From Apodospora peruviana (lineage: Eukaryota; Ascomycota; Sordariomycetes; Sordariales; Lasiosphaeriaceae): a stretch of DNA of 64,000 nucleotides. The stretch spans positions 1,860,001-1,924,000 of the forward strand of contig JAUEDM010000001.1 in NCBI GenBank assembly GCA_033439685.1, given 5' to 3'. Numbering within the stretch: position 1 is the first letter of the stretch; each line of letters begins with the position of its first letter. Below are positions 34,400 through 45,659 of the stretch, one piece after another. Both the position numbers and the translations under genes were made by a program. A model generated the notes under the pieces. It saw only the letters and a program-made list of their open reading frames with translations, had not been told where the DNA came from and ran no database searches.

Positions 34400-34921
34400 T
34401 TAGCTCGAGAATTTACGGGTAACCTTGGCGATAACTATTACACGACCAACAATTAGCACATCGTCTATTTTTTTCCTCGTTTATCTCCCAACAGCACGTG
34501 TAAGAGAGGAAAAAATTACTGTGTAGAGCGACAACGCTGAAGATAAACACCAGGGAAAGCACCAGCACGACGACGGGGTCGACCTTGAGCCCAGGCGACT
34601 CGTCCGTGTACAGGCGCAGCATCGTGCTGCTGGACCCGCCGGCGCCCGCGGCGCGCGTGCTGCTCGGCCGCACGTTCGCGAGCTTCTCCTTCTGGTCGGC
34701 GGCCGCGCGACGGCGGATAGCGGTGCGGGCACCGCCCGGGGGAGGTGGTGAGGACGGGCGCGCGCCGGTAGCGACGCCGGCGGTCGGGCCGCTGGTTGGT
34801 GAGGATTCGCGAGGAGAAGACTGGTTTTAACGTTCACAAACCCGGTTAGTGATGATGCCAATTGCGACGACCAGATATGGCCAGGTCTCCCCTTTCTTAA
34901 TGTGGATGAACTACGTACCAT
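34400..34921 (-). CDS. SBH1: Sec61 beta subunit of the ER translocon
   Basis: Three exons, 34921-34919, 34820-34520 and 34434-34400; 112 aa. It is a tail-anchored subunit of the Sec61 channel that moves nascent proteins into the ER. The first coding exon is just ATG followed by donor GTACGT. The next begins SSPRESSPTSG. A Pro/Ser/Ala-rich cytoplasmic part leads to the family core RPSSTRAAGAGGSSSTM and LRLYTDESPGLKVDPVVVLV, then a single membrane helix (VLSLVFIFSVVALHIIAKV) ending TRKFSS. The second intron interrupts the helix codon for Ile after its first base. Branch sites are CTAAC and CTAAT. The length is normal for the family. Confidence 0.95.
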
Positions 34922-36129
34922 GATTGCTCGGGTGTGTATGTGTGCGTGTTGAGATGTGTATTAAAATGGATTTGGAGATAAAAACAGGAAGATTGACGAA
35001 AAGAAGCACCGGTTCAACAATCGTAAAGAGACGGATGTTATGTGTGATTCCTCAGTCGCGTGGTTTATTACGGGCTTAGGTGTTCGTGGTGATTTAGATC
35101 GTGGAAGCTCTCGAAGTTCCACGTCCCCCTGATGGAATTGGCCCGTGCGTCTCATTGAGGCCACAGTTTGGAATGGCAAAAGAACAAATGGCCGCTAGCT
35201 TGGGCCGGGGTCTCCAGCTGTCGCAATTTTGTTCTGCCGGGAGCCGGGTCTGGCCGGCGGGTGGGCCACCCCAGATTGCCGCTAGCCTTGGCATCCACTT
35301 ACATGGTTTTTAAGGTATACACCTCCTCCGTGTTAGAACGACCGTTTATTTCGTGAAAAGGGAATTAGATGCCAACAGAATCACTCGAAACTCTAATTCG
35401 AGTTCTTCATGATATCAACTTTCTTCTTTAGATATTATGATCACTAGAGACTACAGAGGTCCATGGGCAAACCACCGGTTATCGCTTAAGCAGGTACAAG
35501 AATGAACCCCTAAGGAGCCCTGGGAATCCCAGCAAGAGAAAGCAAACTCGCAGTCCGTAGGTCTTAGCTGATCATACCAAGATAACAGACCGGAGCTTCT
35601 TATAACCATGGACATCATCGCTGTTTGGATATACCTACCTCCATGAAAACAGATTCGCTCACTCCCAAACAGTAAACCAGTTCTCGTGATTATTGGTTGA
35701 CATCCTCAAAGCTTTCCGCTCAAACAGTCAACTCATAAAGCCCCATCCGCTGGGCCCAGGCCTTCTTCTCTTCAGCCAAGATTTGTTTGTCGCGCTCGCT
35801 CATCGCGAAAAGCGGAACTCTGGCCCTAGTCCAACCATCGCTCATGCTGTGGTCTGGCATGACCGCGCATACCAAGCCATGGTCCTCGCTTCCTTCCTTT
35901 GTACGATGAGTGGCGCCAGAACAACCAGATGTGAGATCAGAGACGGAAGGAGAAGTTGCGGAAACAGTGATATCGGCTTCGATATCTTTTGTGCTCGACC
36001 TTGTAACTCGCGTGGTGTTTCCAGGTACGGCAGGCTTGTTGAACTTTTTGGTGTCGTCCTGTCTGGTGCGTGAAACATGCGTTTGGATGCTTGAAACTTC
36101 TGAAGTGGCGCAATCCGAGCCGACCCATC
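34922..36129. other. Intergenic, no gene seen
   Basis: Promoter side of the Sec61 beta gene and 3' side of the Lys-rich gene at 36130. A plus frame at 35693-36073 largely covers the 3' flank of that gene and has no recognisable domain. Confidence 0.4.
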
Positions 36130-37794
36130 CTAATCTTGGGTCTTGAACGAATTTCGCCTCGGCCTGGTATCCTTTTGCTTGGAAGTCGAAGAACTGTGCG
36201 GCGTTTGCTTGTTAGTGCCTATCTGAGGTAGTGGTGCTTTGTCTCTCGCGTTAGCTGCGACTGCGCCGCTCATGGTTGGAACGTCAGAGTATGTAGAAGT
36301 GCTGTATTTCTGATTTCTAGCTGATTGCTGGTGGTTGTCCTTCTCGTGTTGCTTACTACCCTCGGAGATCTTTATCTTGCCGAGGGTGCTTGTAGGTAAT
36401 GCAGTCACCTTATTCTTCATTTCGTCGACCCTCTCAGCAACCTTGTTGCTGTGGTTCTTCTTCAACATGTTCCTTGAAACCTGAACCGCGACCGCCTTGG
36501 GCTTAGCCTGGATCACTTTGGCGTTCTTGGGGAGGCCAAGTCCACCGCTCATCAGGAGAGGAAAGTTAGGATTGTGGTTACGTCCTCTCTTCATTTTGGG
36601 CTTTGGTCTCCGCCTCGTGTCATCATAAACCAAGTCATCGAAACCGAGTGGGTCGGTAAGCATCTGGTGCACGCGTCTCTCGTGGACAGCTGACGATCTA
36701 GTAATCGGGGGCGGTTGAGCTGAGGCGGCAAGTACCTTGCTTGAAGCTGGTTCGACGAGTCCTGTGCCAGGTTCAGACTTGGTCTTCTTCGGCTTGGGAT
36801 CGTCGACTTCGTCGTCCCGATGGCGCTTCTTGCGCTTTCTCTCGCCGTCGGAAGTGGTTGACTTGTCGACACCCAGGGCACCACTGACACTAGTGGATGT
36901 TTTGACTTTCGCCTTGACGCGAGTGTCCGTGGCCGAAGCGGGGGCTGATTGCTGCTGATCTTCTTTGGTTGCAGCTTTGTCGCCCAACTCGTTGGGATTC
37001 CTGCCAACATGGAGCACTATTTTCTTCTTCACTGGAGCCTCTATATCGTTCAAACGACTTGGAGAGGGTGATTTGGCGAGAGCCTTCTTGGTGGATTGTC
37101 CGCGATCCTCGGCCTTGACAGGCTCAAGCTTTCGCTTCGTGCCGCTGACCGTCTCCTCAGAATCCGGCTTAGACGGCGGTGATTTGTCCGAGTCGCCGCT
37201 CTTAGTGGTCCGGTGATGGCTTCTCTCCGAGGAAAAGCGAGCATTCCTCTGCTTGTCGCCGTAATTCATCTTGGAATTGAGGAGAGCCAGATGACGGGTG
37301 AACTTTTGAAGTAATGATTTGACTAGAAATAAATCTGTGGCGCGTTTGGGACTTGGATGCAGCTTGTACAGTCGCTCAAGCTGTGAAAGTGCTTTGGTGC
37401 GGACAGCGAGGTGGCGGGCTTCGCGCTTTTCAATCTGTTGCAGCCGGCGCAAGAGTCCCACGTCCTTTGACAAGCGTTGGGAAGGAGTGTCTATCTTAGG
37501 TTCATGCGCTAGTTCCTTGAGAAGGAGCTCCCTCTTGCGCATCAACCTCAGGGTTTCGTGACAAAGAGAGCACCGAAACTCATGAGTGAATGTTCTGTTG
37601 AGCAATAATTCGGAATTGCGGTCTGCGCAGTTGATTGGTCCTTCGGTAACGGTTTTTTTCCTTTTCTTTACCGGAAGACCTGCCGAATCTTCATGATTGA
37701 GAGTTCTGGGCGCTTTGGAGGACTTGGTTGGCGCGGTCATGGTTGCAGCCGCGGTGTGAATCATGAATGCGCTGCTGCGTTTATCGATAGCCAT
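36130..37794 (-). CDS. Lys/Ser-rich nuclear-type protein, unknown function
   Basis: Intronless frame of 554 aa. In-frame Met codons at 37794, 37764 and 37740 are all possible starts. A basic patch VKKRKK lies near 43-48. One CSLCHE motif (CxxC near 75-78) follows, with no second zinc pair. Residues about 78-175 are strongly charged and helical (for example RMRKRELLLKELAHE-like and RRLQQIEKREARHLAVRTKA), suggesting a coiled coil. The rest is low-complexity with several basic signals (GERKRKKRHRDDE, PKPKMKRGRN) and a recognisable island at about 375-420 (RRVHQMLTDPLGFDDLVYDD and NFPLLMSGGLGLPKN). Probably nuclear. I do not recognise the family, and length with biased composition is the main support. 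Confidence 0.7.
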   Translation of the reverse strand: MAIDKRSSAFMIHTAAATMTAPTKSSKAPRTLNHEDSAGLPVKKRKKTVTEGPINCADRNSELLLNRTFTHEFRCSLCHETLRLMRKRELLLKELAHEPKIDTPSQRLSKDVGLLRRLQQIEKREARHLAVRTKALSQLERLYKLHPSPKRATDLFLVKSLLQKFTRHLALLNSKMNYGDKQRNARFSSERSHHRTTKSGDSDKSPPSKPDSEETVSGTKRKLEPVKAEDRGQSTKKALAKSPSPSRLNDIEAPVKKKIVLHVGRNPNELGDKAATKEDQQQSAPASATDTRVKAKVKTSTSVSGALGVDKSTTSDGERKRKKRHRDDEVDDPKPKKTKSEPGTGLVEPASSKVLAASAQPPPITRSSAVHERRVHQMLTDPLGFDDLVYDDTRRRPKPKMKRGRNHNPNFPLLMSGGLGLPKNAKVIQAKPKAVAVQVSRNMLKKNHSNKVAERVDEMKNKVTALPTSTLGKIKISEGSKQHEKDNHQQSARNQKYSTSTYSDVPTMSGAVAANARDKAPLPQIGTNKQTPHSSSTSKQKDTRPRRNSFKTQD

Positions 37795-38689
37795 TGACAG
37801 GTAGAAGGAAGGGTCGCTATTGTGTTTGTTGCCTCATTGCGGAATGTGAGAAATACACACAAAGTTTGGGTACCTATAATTTGTCAAATGAGGTGGGTGT
37901 AGTCCTGTGGGTGAATCTTGAGTAGTCTGGCGCAGATAGGGAACCCCGCCGCCACAGACGGCTCACGATGGAATTTTTTTGGTGTTGATCTTATCTTATC
38001 TTAATCGGATGATACCCCTGTCAATGGTCGCACAAGGTTCCCCGCCAGTTGCTCCTGGCCACTTAGCCCTGACAAGCAATGGCGACTCTTCCAGAACTAG
38101 GCACGAGACGATATCAGTCTTTTACGGGACAGACTCAGAGATCTATTGTGAATTATGAGGCAGTCTTATAACTGAGACTTAGCAACTAGGGAAGGATCCC
38201 TTTAAGGTTACCGAAAGTAAGGTTTGCTGTTCTTTGGATGAACTGTCAGTGTTAATGGCCCGTCCGCTGTGTATGCAGGAGAGCTACGTAAATTGGGTTA
38301 ACCTCTCCCCCAGAATCTGTTTCGAAAAAAAGTCAATCTTTTCACGTAGTGTATTCTACATGCCACTTCTGCAAGCGGATATGCAATGGAAAAGCTCGCG
38401 CGAGAAGCCATCAAGGTTCCAAGAGCCCCCTTGCCGTGAAGACCATGCATGCATCCTGGACAACCCCACATCGTGAGAGAACCTCGGCAGGCGGCATCGG
38501 GCTTGCTGCGATTCCCCGCACTGAGAGCACGTTTGTTCTGCAAGACATCTCCTGGAGGCGTTGGAGACCCAGTCACGAAGGAAGCTGTTAAAAGGACCCC
38601 GTTTCCCCAGGAATTTCTATCGTGGCGTCTCCTTGTAATTACTTCCATGAGATTACTTTGTTTAAAGTTTGCTATCTAATTTATTCACA
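37795..38689. other. Divergent promoter region
   Basis: Lies between divergent genes at 37794 (-) and 38690 (+), so both promoters are probably here. The short frames at 38234-38679 have no domain signal. Confidence 0.5.
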
Positions 38690-39769
38690 ATGTCGGGCCC
38701 CGGAGTCGGCTTTGAATACCCTCCCAAGGAGGTTTCCTGGGTGAAGCGAGATGCGCTCCTGTTTGCCACATCGATTGGCTGCACCGCCGACGAGCTTCAC
38801 TTCCTCTATGTATGTCACTTACACAGTCTGTCGTGTTTGCTCCTGGATGACATGCTGACGAGGTGTGCAGGAGCTGGACCCTAACTTCGCCGTCTTTCCC
38901 ACCTATCCGCTCATCCTTCGTAAGTTACTTTCGGCGCTTGGTTTCTAGGGCGGCCAACAAAACGAACAACTCAGCAATCACGCAAGCAGGAAACTAACAT
39001 TTGCACAGCCTTCAAGCAAAACACACAGGAGGTAGTTGATTTCTATTCTGCCGAAAAGGCTGTTGTCATCCCCGGCGTGCCCGAGTTCGACGCGAAGCGT
39101 GTCGTCGACGGACAGCGCCTGATCCAGTTTTTCAAGCCGCTCCCTGCCACCTCCGCCGGAAAGAAGTTTGAGGTGCGCACAAAGGTCCTGGGTGTCTTCG
39201 ACAAGGGCCGGCCCGGCACCGTCGTCGAGACGCAGACGGATCTGGTTGACGCCGCAAACGGGGATCTCTACGCTCGGGTTGTCGGCTCGGCCTTCTACGT
39301 CGCGCAGGGCAACTGGGGTGGACCAAAAGGCCCGGCGACGGTCAACTTCCCGGCGCCGAAGGATCGGAAGCCGGACCTCGTGTTCGAGAAGCAGACTACC
39401 CCTGAGACCCCGCTGCTGTACCGCCTGAACGGCGACTACAACCCGCTGCACATTCACCCGGAGCCGGGCAAGAAGATGGGCTTCGGCGGCGTCATCATCC
39501 ACGGCCTGTACTCGTGGAACTGGGCCTGTCATGGCCTGCTGCAGCACCTGGGCGGAAGCGACCCGGCCAACATCAAGGAGTACCAGGCTCGGTTTGCGAG
39601 CCCGGTGCGGCCGGGGGATAAGCTGATCACGTCGGCGTGGCGGACGGGGGAGATCAAGGATGGTTGGGAGGAGATCCGGTTCAACGTTCAGGTGGAGGGT
39701 GGCAAGGTCTGCTTGAACAACGGGCGTGCATTGATGAAGTGTGTTGGGCCATCCAAGAGCAAGTTGTGA
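38690..39769 (+). CDS. Peroxisomal MaoC-like (hydratase-2) dehydratase
   Basis: Three exons, 38690-38809, 38871-38919 and 39009-39769; 309 aa. The family hydrates 2-enoyl-CoA to (R)-3-hydroxyacyl-CoA, as the hydratase-2 part of the multifunctional beta-oxidation enzyme does. A double hot-dog fold is expected: the N-terminal half (FEYPPKEVSWVKRDALLFA, LDPNFAVFPTYPLIL) lacks a catalytic motif, and the C-terminal half carries the hydratase-2 signature GDYNPLHIHPEPGKK with GFGGVIIHGLYSW, where the D-x4-H pair supplies the catalytic residues. The protein ends in KSKL, a consensus type 1 peroxisome signal. It contains no dehydrogenase domain, so it is a separate hydratase rather than the bifunctional protein. 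A role in fatty-acid breakdown or a peroxisomal acyl-CoA side pathway is inferred. Confidence 0.93.
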
Positions 39770-40173
39770 GCGCATTATGACTGATTCGAATAATATGCCT
39801 TTAGAATTGTATGAGATCTTATGAAGATGTAAATAGAAAGCGATTACTGTATATGACACCATGGGAAAATATTGGTTTGGCCACTAATTGCATAGCTCGG
39901 CGTGCACAACTGTGAACATCAAGGGATATTGATGATGCGATTGTTCAAAATTCAGATCATAGAATGATACCATAATAGACATAGAGCAGCTTATAATTAG
40001 GAATAGATGGTTTTCGGTTTTCCATCTTTGGAAAATGGCGGCAGTCAAGATGAGAAAAGTTGGGTGCCTGATTGCCTGTTCACACTACGGGACTTGATGA
40101 ACACGTGGGTCTCGAAACTTCCCTTCTGATTCTCACATCATTGACAATCTCAACCGTCATTCACAAGAACACA
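39770..40173. other. Short intergenic region, probable promoter of the cofactor E gene
   Basis: 3' flank of the MaoC gene and 5' flank of the next gene. Nothing else seen. Confidence 0.5.
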
Positions 40174-42083
40174 ATGGTACTCGACGCCTACTACGGGCAA
40201 CGAAAGTCGTACGACGGCGCGCTTTGCACAGTCCGATATTGTGGCGAGGTCGAAGGAACCAAAGGTACTTGGCTAGGTGTCGAATGGGATGACCCATCCC
40301 GTGGCAAGCACGACGGCCACCACAAGGGTGTTCGATATTTCTCCTGTAACGTCTCCCACCAACTCATTTCTTGCCTGTTCAATTGACCTGACAATGTAAT
40401 TCAGGCAAATCCAAGTCGCCGACAGCGGCATCGTTTGTCCGCCCGGCGCGGCCGGTGGATCCTCCGCAGGACTTCCTCTCGGCACTCCAGCTGAAGTACG
40501 TGACCCCCGATGACGGTCCGGTCGCTCCGGGTAGGCCGATCGTGATCTCGGGCAAGGTGGCCGAGGAAATCGGCTTCGACAAGATCCGTCGCCAGCAAGG
40601 CCAGCTCACCGAGCTGAAGATTGTCATCCTCGACGGTGCGCGTGTCGCCTATGCCTCGCAACCATCCAGACTGGCCGAGTCAGTCGACAGTAGTCGACCG
40701 TCTATCAGTGAGACGTGCCCTAAAGTCATCGAAATTGATTTGAGTCGCAACTTGTTTGAGCGCTTCGGGGCAGTTGTCGACATATGCGCCGAGCTGGGCT
40801 TACTGAAGATACTGCGCGTCAACGGCAATCGCTTTAATGACGTGCGAGACGACGCACGGCTCGAGTCAGTCGATCCAGAATTCAAGGGTGTCCGCGAGCT
40901 CGAGGTCGAGGAGACGCTGCTGGAGTGGGAGGAGATATGCCATCTCGCGACCAAGTTCCCGTCGCTGAACACTCTGCTTGCCGGCTCCAACCAGCTGTCT
41001 CTCCTCCCGCCAATCCCTACAGCGTCTTTCACATCGACTCTCGTGACTCTGGACCTAGAATACAACAACTTCACCTCACTCACCGATATCGCTGCCCTCA
41101 CAGCCATCACAAGCCTGAGGAACCTACATCTGAAAGCAAACCAGATATTCACCACCTCTCCAGCTCCAGCCTTTGAACCACCCCCGGTCTTTTCGTCCAA
41201 TCTTCACTACCTGGATATTTCTTACAATCAAGTCAGCACCTGGACATTTGTAGACGCCCTGCCCGCCTCCTTTCCCGGACTCATCTCGCTCCGGTTCGCG
41301 CATAACCCGATCTACGATAATCCGGACCTGGACAACAACAACTGCTCCCCCGCCTCAGCCTCAACTGCTACTGCTGCAGCGAACAAAGGAGGCCCCGCTA
41401 ACACAGATGAAGCATACATGCTGCTGCTAGCACGCCTTCCGGCCCTCAAAACGCTCAACTTCAGCACCATAACGGCCGCGGATCGCACAAACGCCGAGAT
41501 GTACTACTTGTCGCGCATAGCGCGGCAGTTATCAGCTGTTCCGGAAACTGGTGAAGCTGAAGTTCTCGCGCGACACCGTCGGTGGGCAGAGCTGTGTGAT
41601 ATATACGGGGAGCCAGTGGTCGCGCGCCAGCAGGACGTGAACCCGAACTTTTTGGAAGCCCGGCTCGTGAGTGTGCAGTTTTGCCGTTTACAAGCGGGTG
41701 GCAAAATGGAAAAGAAGGTCACCAGGATCCCCAAGTCGTTTGACATTTACAGAGTTAAAGGGGTCGCGAGTAAGCTGTTTGGTTTGCCTCCCCTGAAGCT
41801 GCGGCTTGTGTGGGAGACGGGGGAGTGGGATCCTGTGGCTGGTTTTGACGATGAGGGTGGTGATAGTAGTGAGGATGAGGAACTTGAAGTCGAGAGGGAG
41901 CGTCAAGAAGATGAGGAAGGAGTCTCTATACATGGGGAGACAGCGTCTAAAACTGGGAAGAAAGGTGGTGGTGGTGATGGTGGGAGATGGGTGAAACGCG
42001 AAGTCGAGCTAAAGGACGGGCCACGGCAGTTTGGTTACTGTGTTGATGGACTTGACGTATCCATCAGGGTTGAGATGCGATGA
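40174..42083 (+). CDS. PAC2: Tubulin-folding cofactor E (CAP-Gly, LRR, ubiquitin-like)
   Basis: Two exons, 40174-40345 and 40405-42083; 616 aa. Cofactor E binds alpha-tubulin and helps assemble and recycle the alpha/beta heterodimer. The N-terminal CAP-Gly domain holds KGTWLGVEWDDPSRGKHDG and GVRYFSC, the intron splitting that Cys codon. From about 170 to 400 there are leucine-rich repeats (VIEIDLSRNLFERFG, LHYLDISYNQVSTWTFVDAL). The C-terminal about 130 residues resemble a ubiquitin-like domain (PKSFDIYRVKGVASKLFGLP, LKLRLVWETGEWDP), with an acidic insert (GGDSSEDEELEVERER). Domain order and length match the family. Confidence 0.93.
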
Positions 42084-42418
42084 TATCAAGGTCAAACGAG
42101 GAGAATGGCAAACGTGTTTTTATTGTCTGTGTGGGCGGGGTCCGAATAAACACCAAGGCTTTATTTGCGTAGGTACGCTTGAAAGAGCCGCCTTTTAGGA
42201 TGCCCTTGTGTAGCAAGGAGTGATATGTTTAAACTGATATGGTTTCCTTCGCATACAGAGTATATATGTTATGTATGACCCTTTCCTGATCTTCTTTCTC
42301 TTTAATTTTTCGGCGTGCTGTTGGCAACTGAGCTACCGACCCCTTATACGAGACCGGAACACTTCCCACAAACAAAGCTACCTAGCCACTCTCATATCAT
42401 CATCAAGCAATACTTGCC

Positions 42419-43983
42419 ATGTCTACTTCCCCGTGGCCTCAGTTATTTGTGGTCAGACCCGAAGTCAAAGATCCTATCGACAAAACCCTTTTAATGCCGA
42501 GCACCATCGTGCCCCTGATTCCAGTCGACGAGCTCCCTGACTGGTTCGAGATCGTCAGTGTCCCGCGCGTCTTGTCAATAGAGCAAACAGGAGGCATGTA
42601 CAATGTCGGCACGGCCAAGAAAACGGGCACATATGATGTCCAGACTGTAAACTCCAAACTGCCCGGCCCTCCAAGTTTCTCGTGGGCGCGTGACGCTGAA
42701 CACTCGATGCCTATCTCGTCGGAGCCTCTGCCTGAGGTGCTCGATTATGAAGATGCCATCGGTGGAGCAGGAGACGATACGCCGAGCAGTGACGACTCGT
42801 TTATCACAGCGTAGGAAGAGCCTCAGCGACCTTTCACTACGACTCGGAGAGAACCAGAAGACGATACTTCGACCGGTGATGAGTCGTTTGTTACAGCGGA
42901 GGAAGAGTCACAGCTACTTACCGTGACACACCAGCCGGCCATTTCCCCAGGACCTTCCTCTCAGGATGCCGCCAATGACATGAACGAGACAGTGTCTCCC
43001 GGGAGCGACCTTCAACCTGGAAGGAATGTGACACAACGACCCATCTTGAGAGTACCGATGAGAATAACTTGAAACCTCTGTCATCCGTTACTTTTTTTCT
43101 TCATCATCCCGCCCATATTATCGAGAGTGTCGCCAACGCCGCAACCATCCCCGTTGAAACCGGTTCTGGCTCCCCTGCCGGATTACCACGGCCGCCCACG
43201 CCATCCACCACACAAAAGCAGAAGCAGCCGTATTGCGTCCGCTGGTGCCGCACCGGGAACTGCATTTTCGGCACAGCCTGCCGACACCAGCACGTCGTGC
43301 CCCAGACCGTCGAGGAGCTCCACAAGGTTGGTATCTCACAACTGCCGGACTGGTGGGCCAGGAGACACCACATGGATCTCGCGGCCTGGCCGATCGAGCT
43401 CAACTACCCCCTCCCACAGGGGAAACTGAATCCAAAAAGGTCCAGGAGGATTCAGGACCGGCGGTCGCCCCGCGCCATTACTAACACTAAAAGTGCCACC
43501 GATCTTGCTGCTGCTGTGATGGCGGCGGGAAAGACAGCTGATGGTCCGGATTCAAAAGAGCTTCTAGCTGCAGTTGGCAGAGCCGTGTTCACCGAGGTCG
43601 AGGAGAAGATGGCTGCCACTACCATTGCTACTACAACAGCAACAGCATCCCGGCCACCACTGGCTGCTACCGCCGGCCACGTTCGAGCGAGCCGGTCACA
43701 TATGTCTAGGCAGCAAAAGAGAAAGACAAAGAAGAAAGCGAAGCAAACGAGTCAGAGGCTAGGAGACACCAACATCATAGACATGCTGAAAAAGGCTCTC
43801 AGCGGTGACCTAGAAAGTACCGAAATACTTGCTACTAATACTACCAGTGGAGATGGTAAAGGTAAACGCGAGCAGGAGCAGGAAAAACGCCGCTGTACCA
43901 ACGGAACGGACCAAACCGGAGCAAAGGGAAGAAGGACCACACTCATGTGGCGGCTATTGGGAACAATCTGCCTGTTCCGTTGA
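42419..43983 (+). pseudogene. CCCH zinc-finger protein, apparently disrupted (stop and frame change)
   Basis: The first frame (42419-42814) starts MSTSPWPQLFVVRP and has PSTIVPLIPVDELPDWFEI, a layout seen in fungal CCCH proteins. It ends at a TAG (42812-42814). The same frame reopens to about 43069 with a segment (TGDESFVTAEEESQ) that mirrors the one at the stop (SSDDSFITA, stop, EEPQ), so the TAG seems to replace a GAG. A frame change near 43040-43070 then leads to the zinc-finger frame (to 43983), with CVRWCRTGNCIFGTACRHQH fitting C-x8-C-x5-C-x3-H. Such fingers usually bind RNA. The C-terminus is Lys-rich (RQQKRKTKKKAKQ). An alternative is an intron 42811-43127 (donor GTAGGA, acceptor CGAGAG) that removes both problems. 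The decision needs RNA evidence. Confidence 0.55.
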
Positions 43984-45659
43984 ATGGTGGTGGCCAGAAG
44001 CTTCATCTGATTGAGTATGAAGGAATGCAATGAACGAGGCTGATTGAAAATGTGGACTACTGTTGAAAGAGAGGATCATGCGTGGGACAGTTGATGGATT
44101 GTGTGGGTAATACGATGAATTATGTGTCTACCTGTGCACAGTGAACACATAAGTCACTTACAGTATGGGTTTGGGGGTTCATTTAAGATTTTAATTTACG
44201 AAGGATTCGAGAAAGAGAACGAGGACGAGGAATACCGAAAGCCTGGAAATATTGATGAGCGTTTGTTTTTCATTAGATTCCTCTGGAAGAGATGTGATGA
44301 ACGAGGTGTGGGATCTGCTGGATATCCTGTTGTCTAAAGAGAGGGTCGTGGCATGGACGGTGAGAAGAAAAAGATGATCGTAAAACATCGGTAATGGGTA
44401 CTGGTTGCGGCTACAGCTGCTTGGTTAGGTATTGGTGTAAGGTTCTCATGTGAGAGAGAAGTCTTCGATCAAGGGTGAGAATACGGATCCAGGAAATACT
44501 AACAGTGGGTTTTGCTACGTACGGTGTACCTACGTTCATTCTCAAGCCAGAAGGCTGAATCTTGCGGCCGCTCTCTTCCTCTAGATATAGAGCTCTGCAA
44601 TTAAGTTGTACCAACCACCACATGAAGATGAATATACATGTTCGGGTCTGGTATTTGGGTTAGTGGGCACTCAACTTTATAACGTATTGACAAGAGACAG
44701 ATGCCCCGAAATTGATCGCAATACAATTTAGTCGTGCCGAATCAGCATCTGTGCCTACCTTATATGGCGAGTATCATTCTCACAGTTAGTAGAAACAGCA
44801 ATATCAGTTCCCTGGATGTATCATGTAAGGAAAATGGCGATATCCGCTGCTGCTCGTCAGTCAAACATGCTCCCGCGCTGTTACGGAGTTAGGAGATCGA
44901 GCGAGCCTAAATCCGATGAAGTCCCCCGAGTTCATGGCTTACGTACCAACCTGCAACGTGCTTACCTTAGCACTCCCGAATCCCGTCCGCGGACACCCGC
45001 GAGAAAGCCCCGGCCGGTTCCCGTATCCCGGCCCTTGGCAGGTTGTGGGCCTGGACCTCTCAATCTGACATCCCAGGCCACCTACAGTACCACTCAAGAT
45101 CGTAGTCTTGCTTTACAAATCCATGGCTGCCGCAAATGATCGGGGCCGAGTATCAAATCCCGCAGGATCAGACACGCGGCAGCGGCCGTACGCGGCACGC
45201 GGGCTTGCCCCACTCAAAAGTCTAACCGGCAGTTCAAGCACATGCATGCCCCGGAATGCTGTCATAGGTGCGGGTTAGACTCGGAATACTATCCACATGT
45301 TTGACATCTGTGCAACCATGGGACCCAGTACGTGTACACTAGCCCCCATTCAGGCACCTATCAACGGAGTTTATCAAAACGCGAGGCTCTTTGGTCGTTA
45401 CACTTTGACTTCAGTTGTGACCTGCCCTGGATTTAACTCCCAAGCCACAATCGCGAAGATCTCGAGTTGTGATGAGAGACTGCCGAATCGATTGTGTATA
45501 AAAGAAGCGAACCCAACCGCCATTTCCTGAGCATTCGTAGACAAAAGATCTTCACTTTGAACAGCATCAACTACTCCCCCAAACCCCTCAGCTCAACTCC
45601 GTCTCAGGGACCATTTCACATCTCTTCAAACCAAACACAGACAAGCATCACAAGTAAAC
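43984..45659. other. Intergenic, promoter side of the aldo-keto reductase
   Basis: No supportable gene. An 8-bp inverted pair (GTCTAACC near 45220 and GGTTAGAC near 45272) lies about 390-440 bp before the aldo-keto reductase start; it could be a regulator site but is weak evidence. The frame at 44816-45139 lacks domain signals. Confidence 0.35.

Noticed and set aside
38978..39862. 294-residue minus-strand frame opposite the MaoC gene
   Set aside because: Antisense of a gene with full signature motif and peroxisomal signal.
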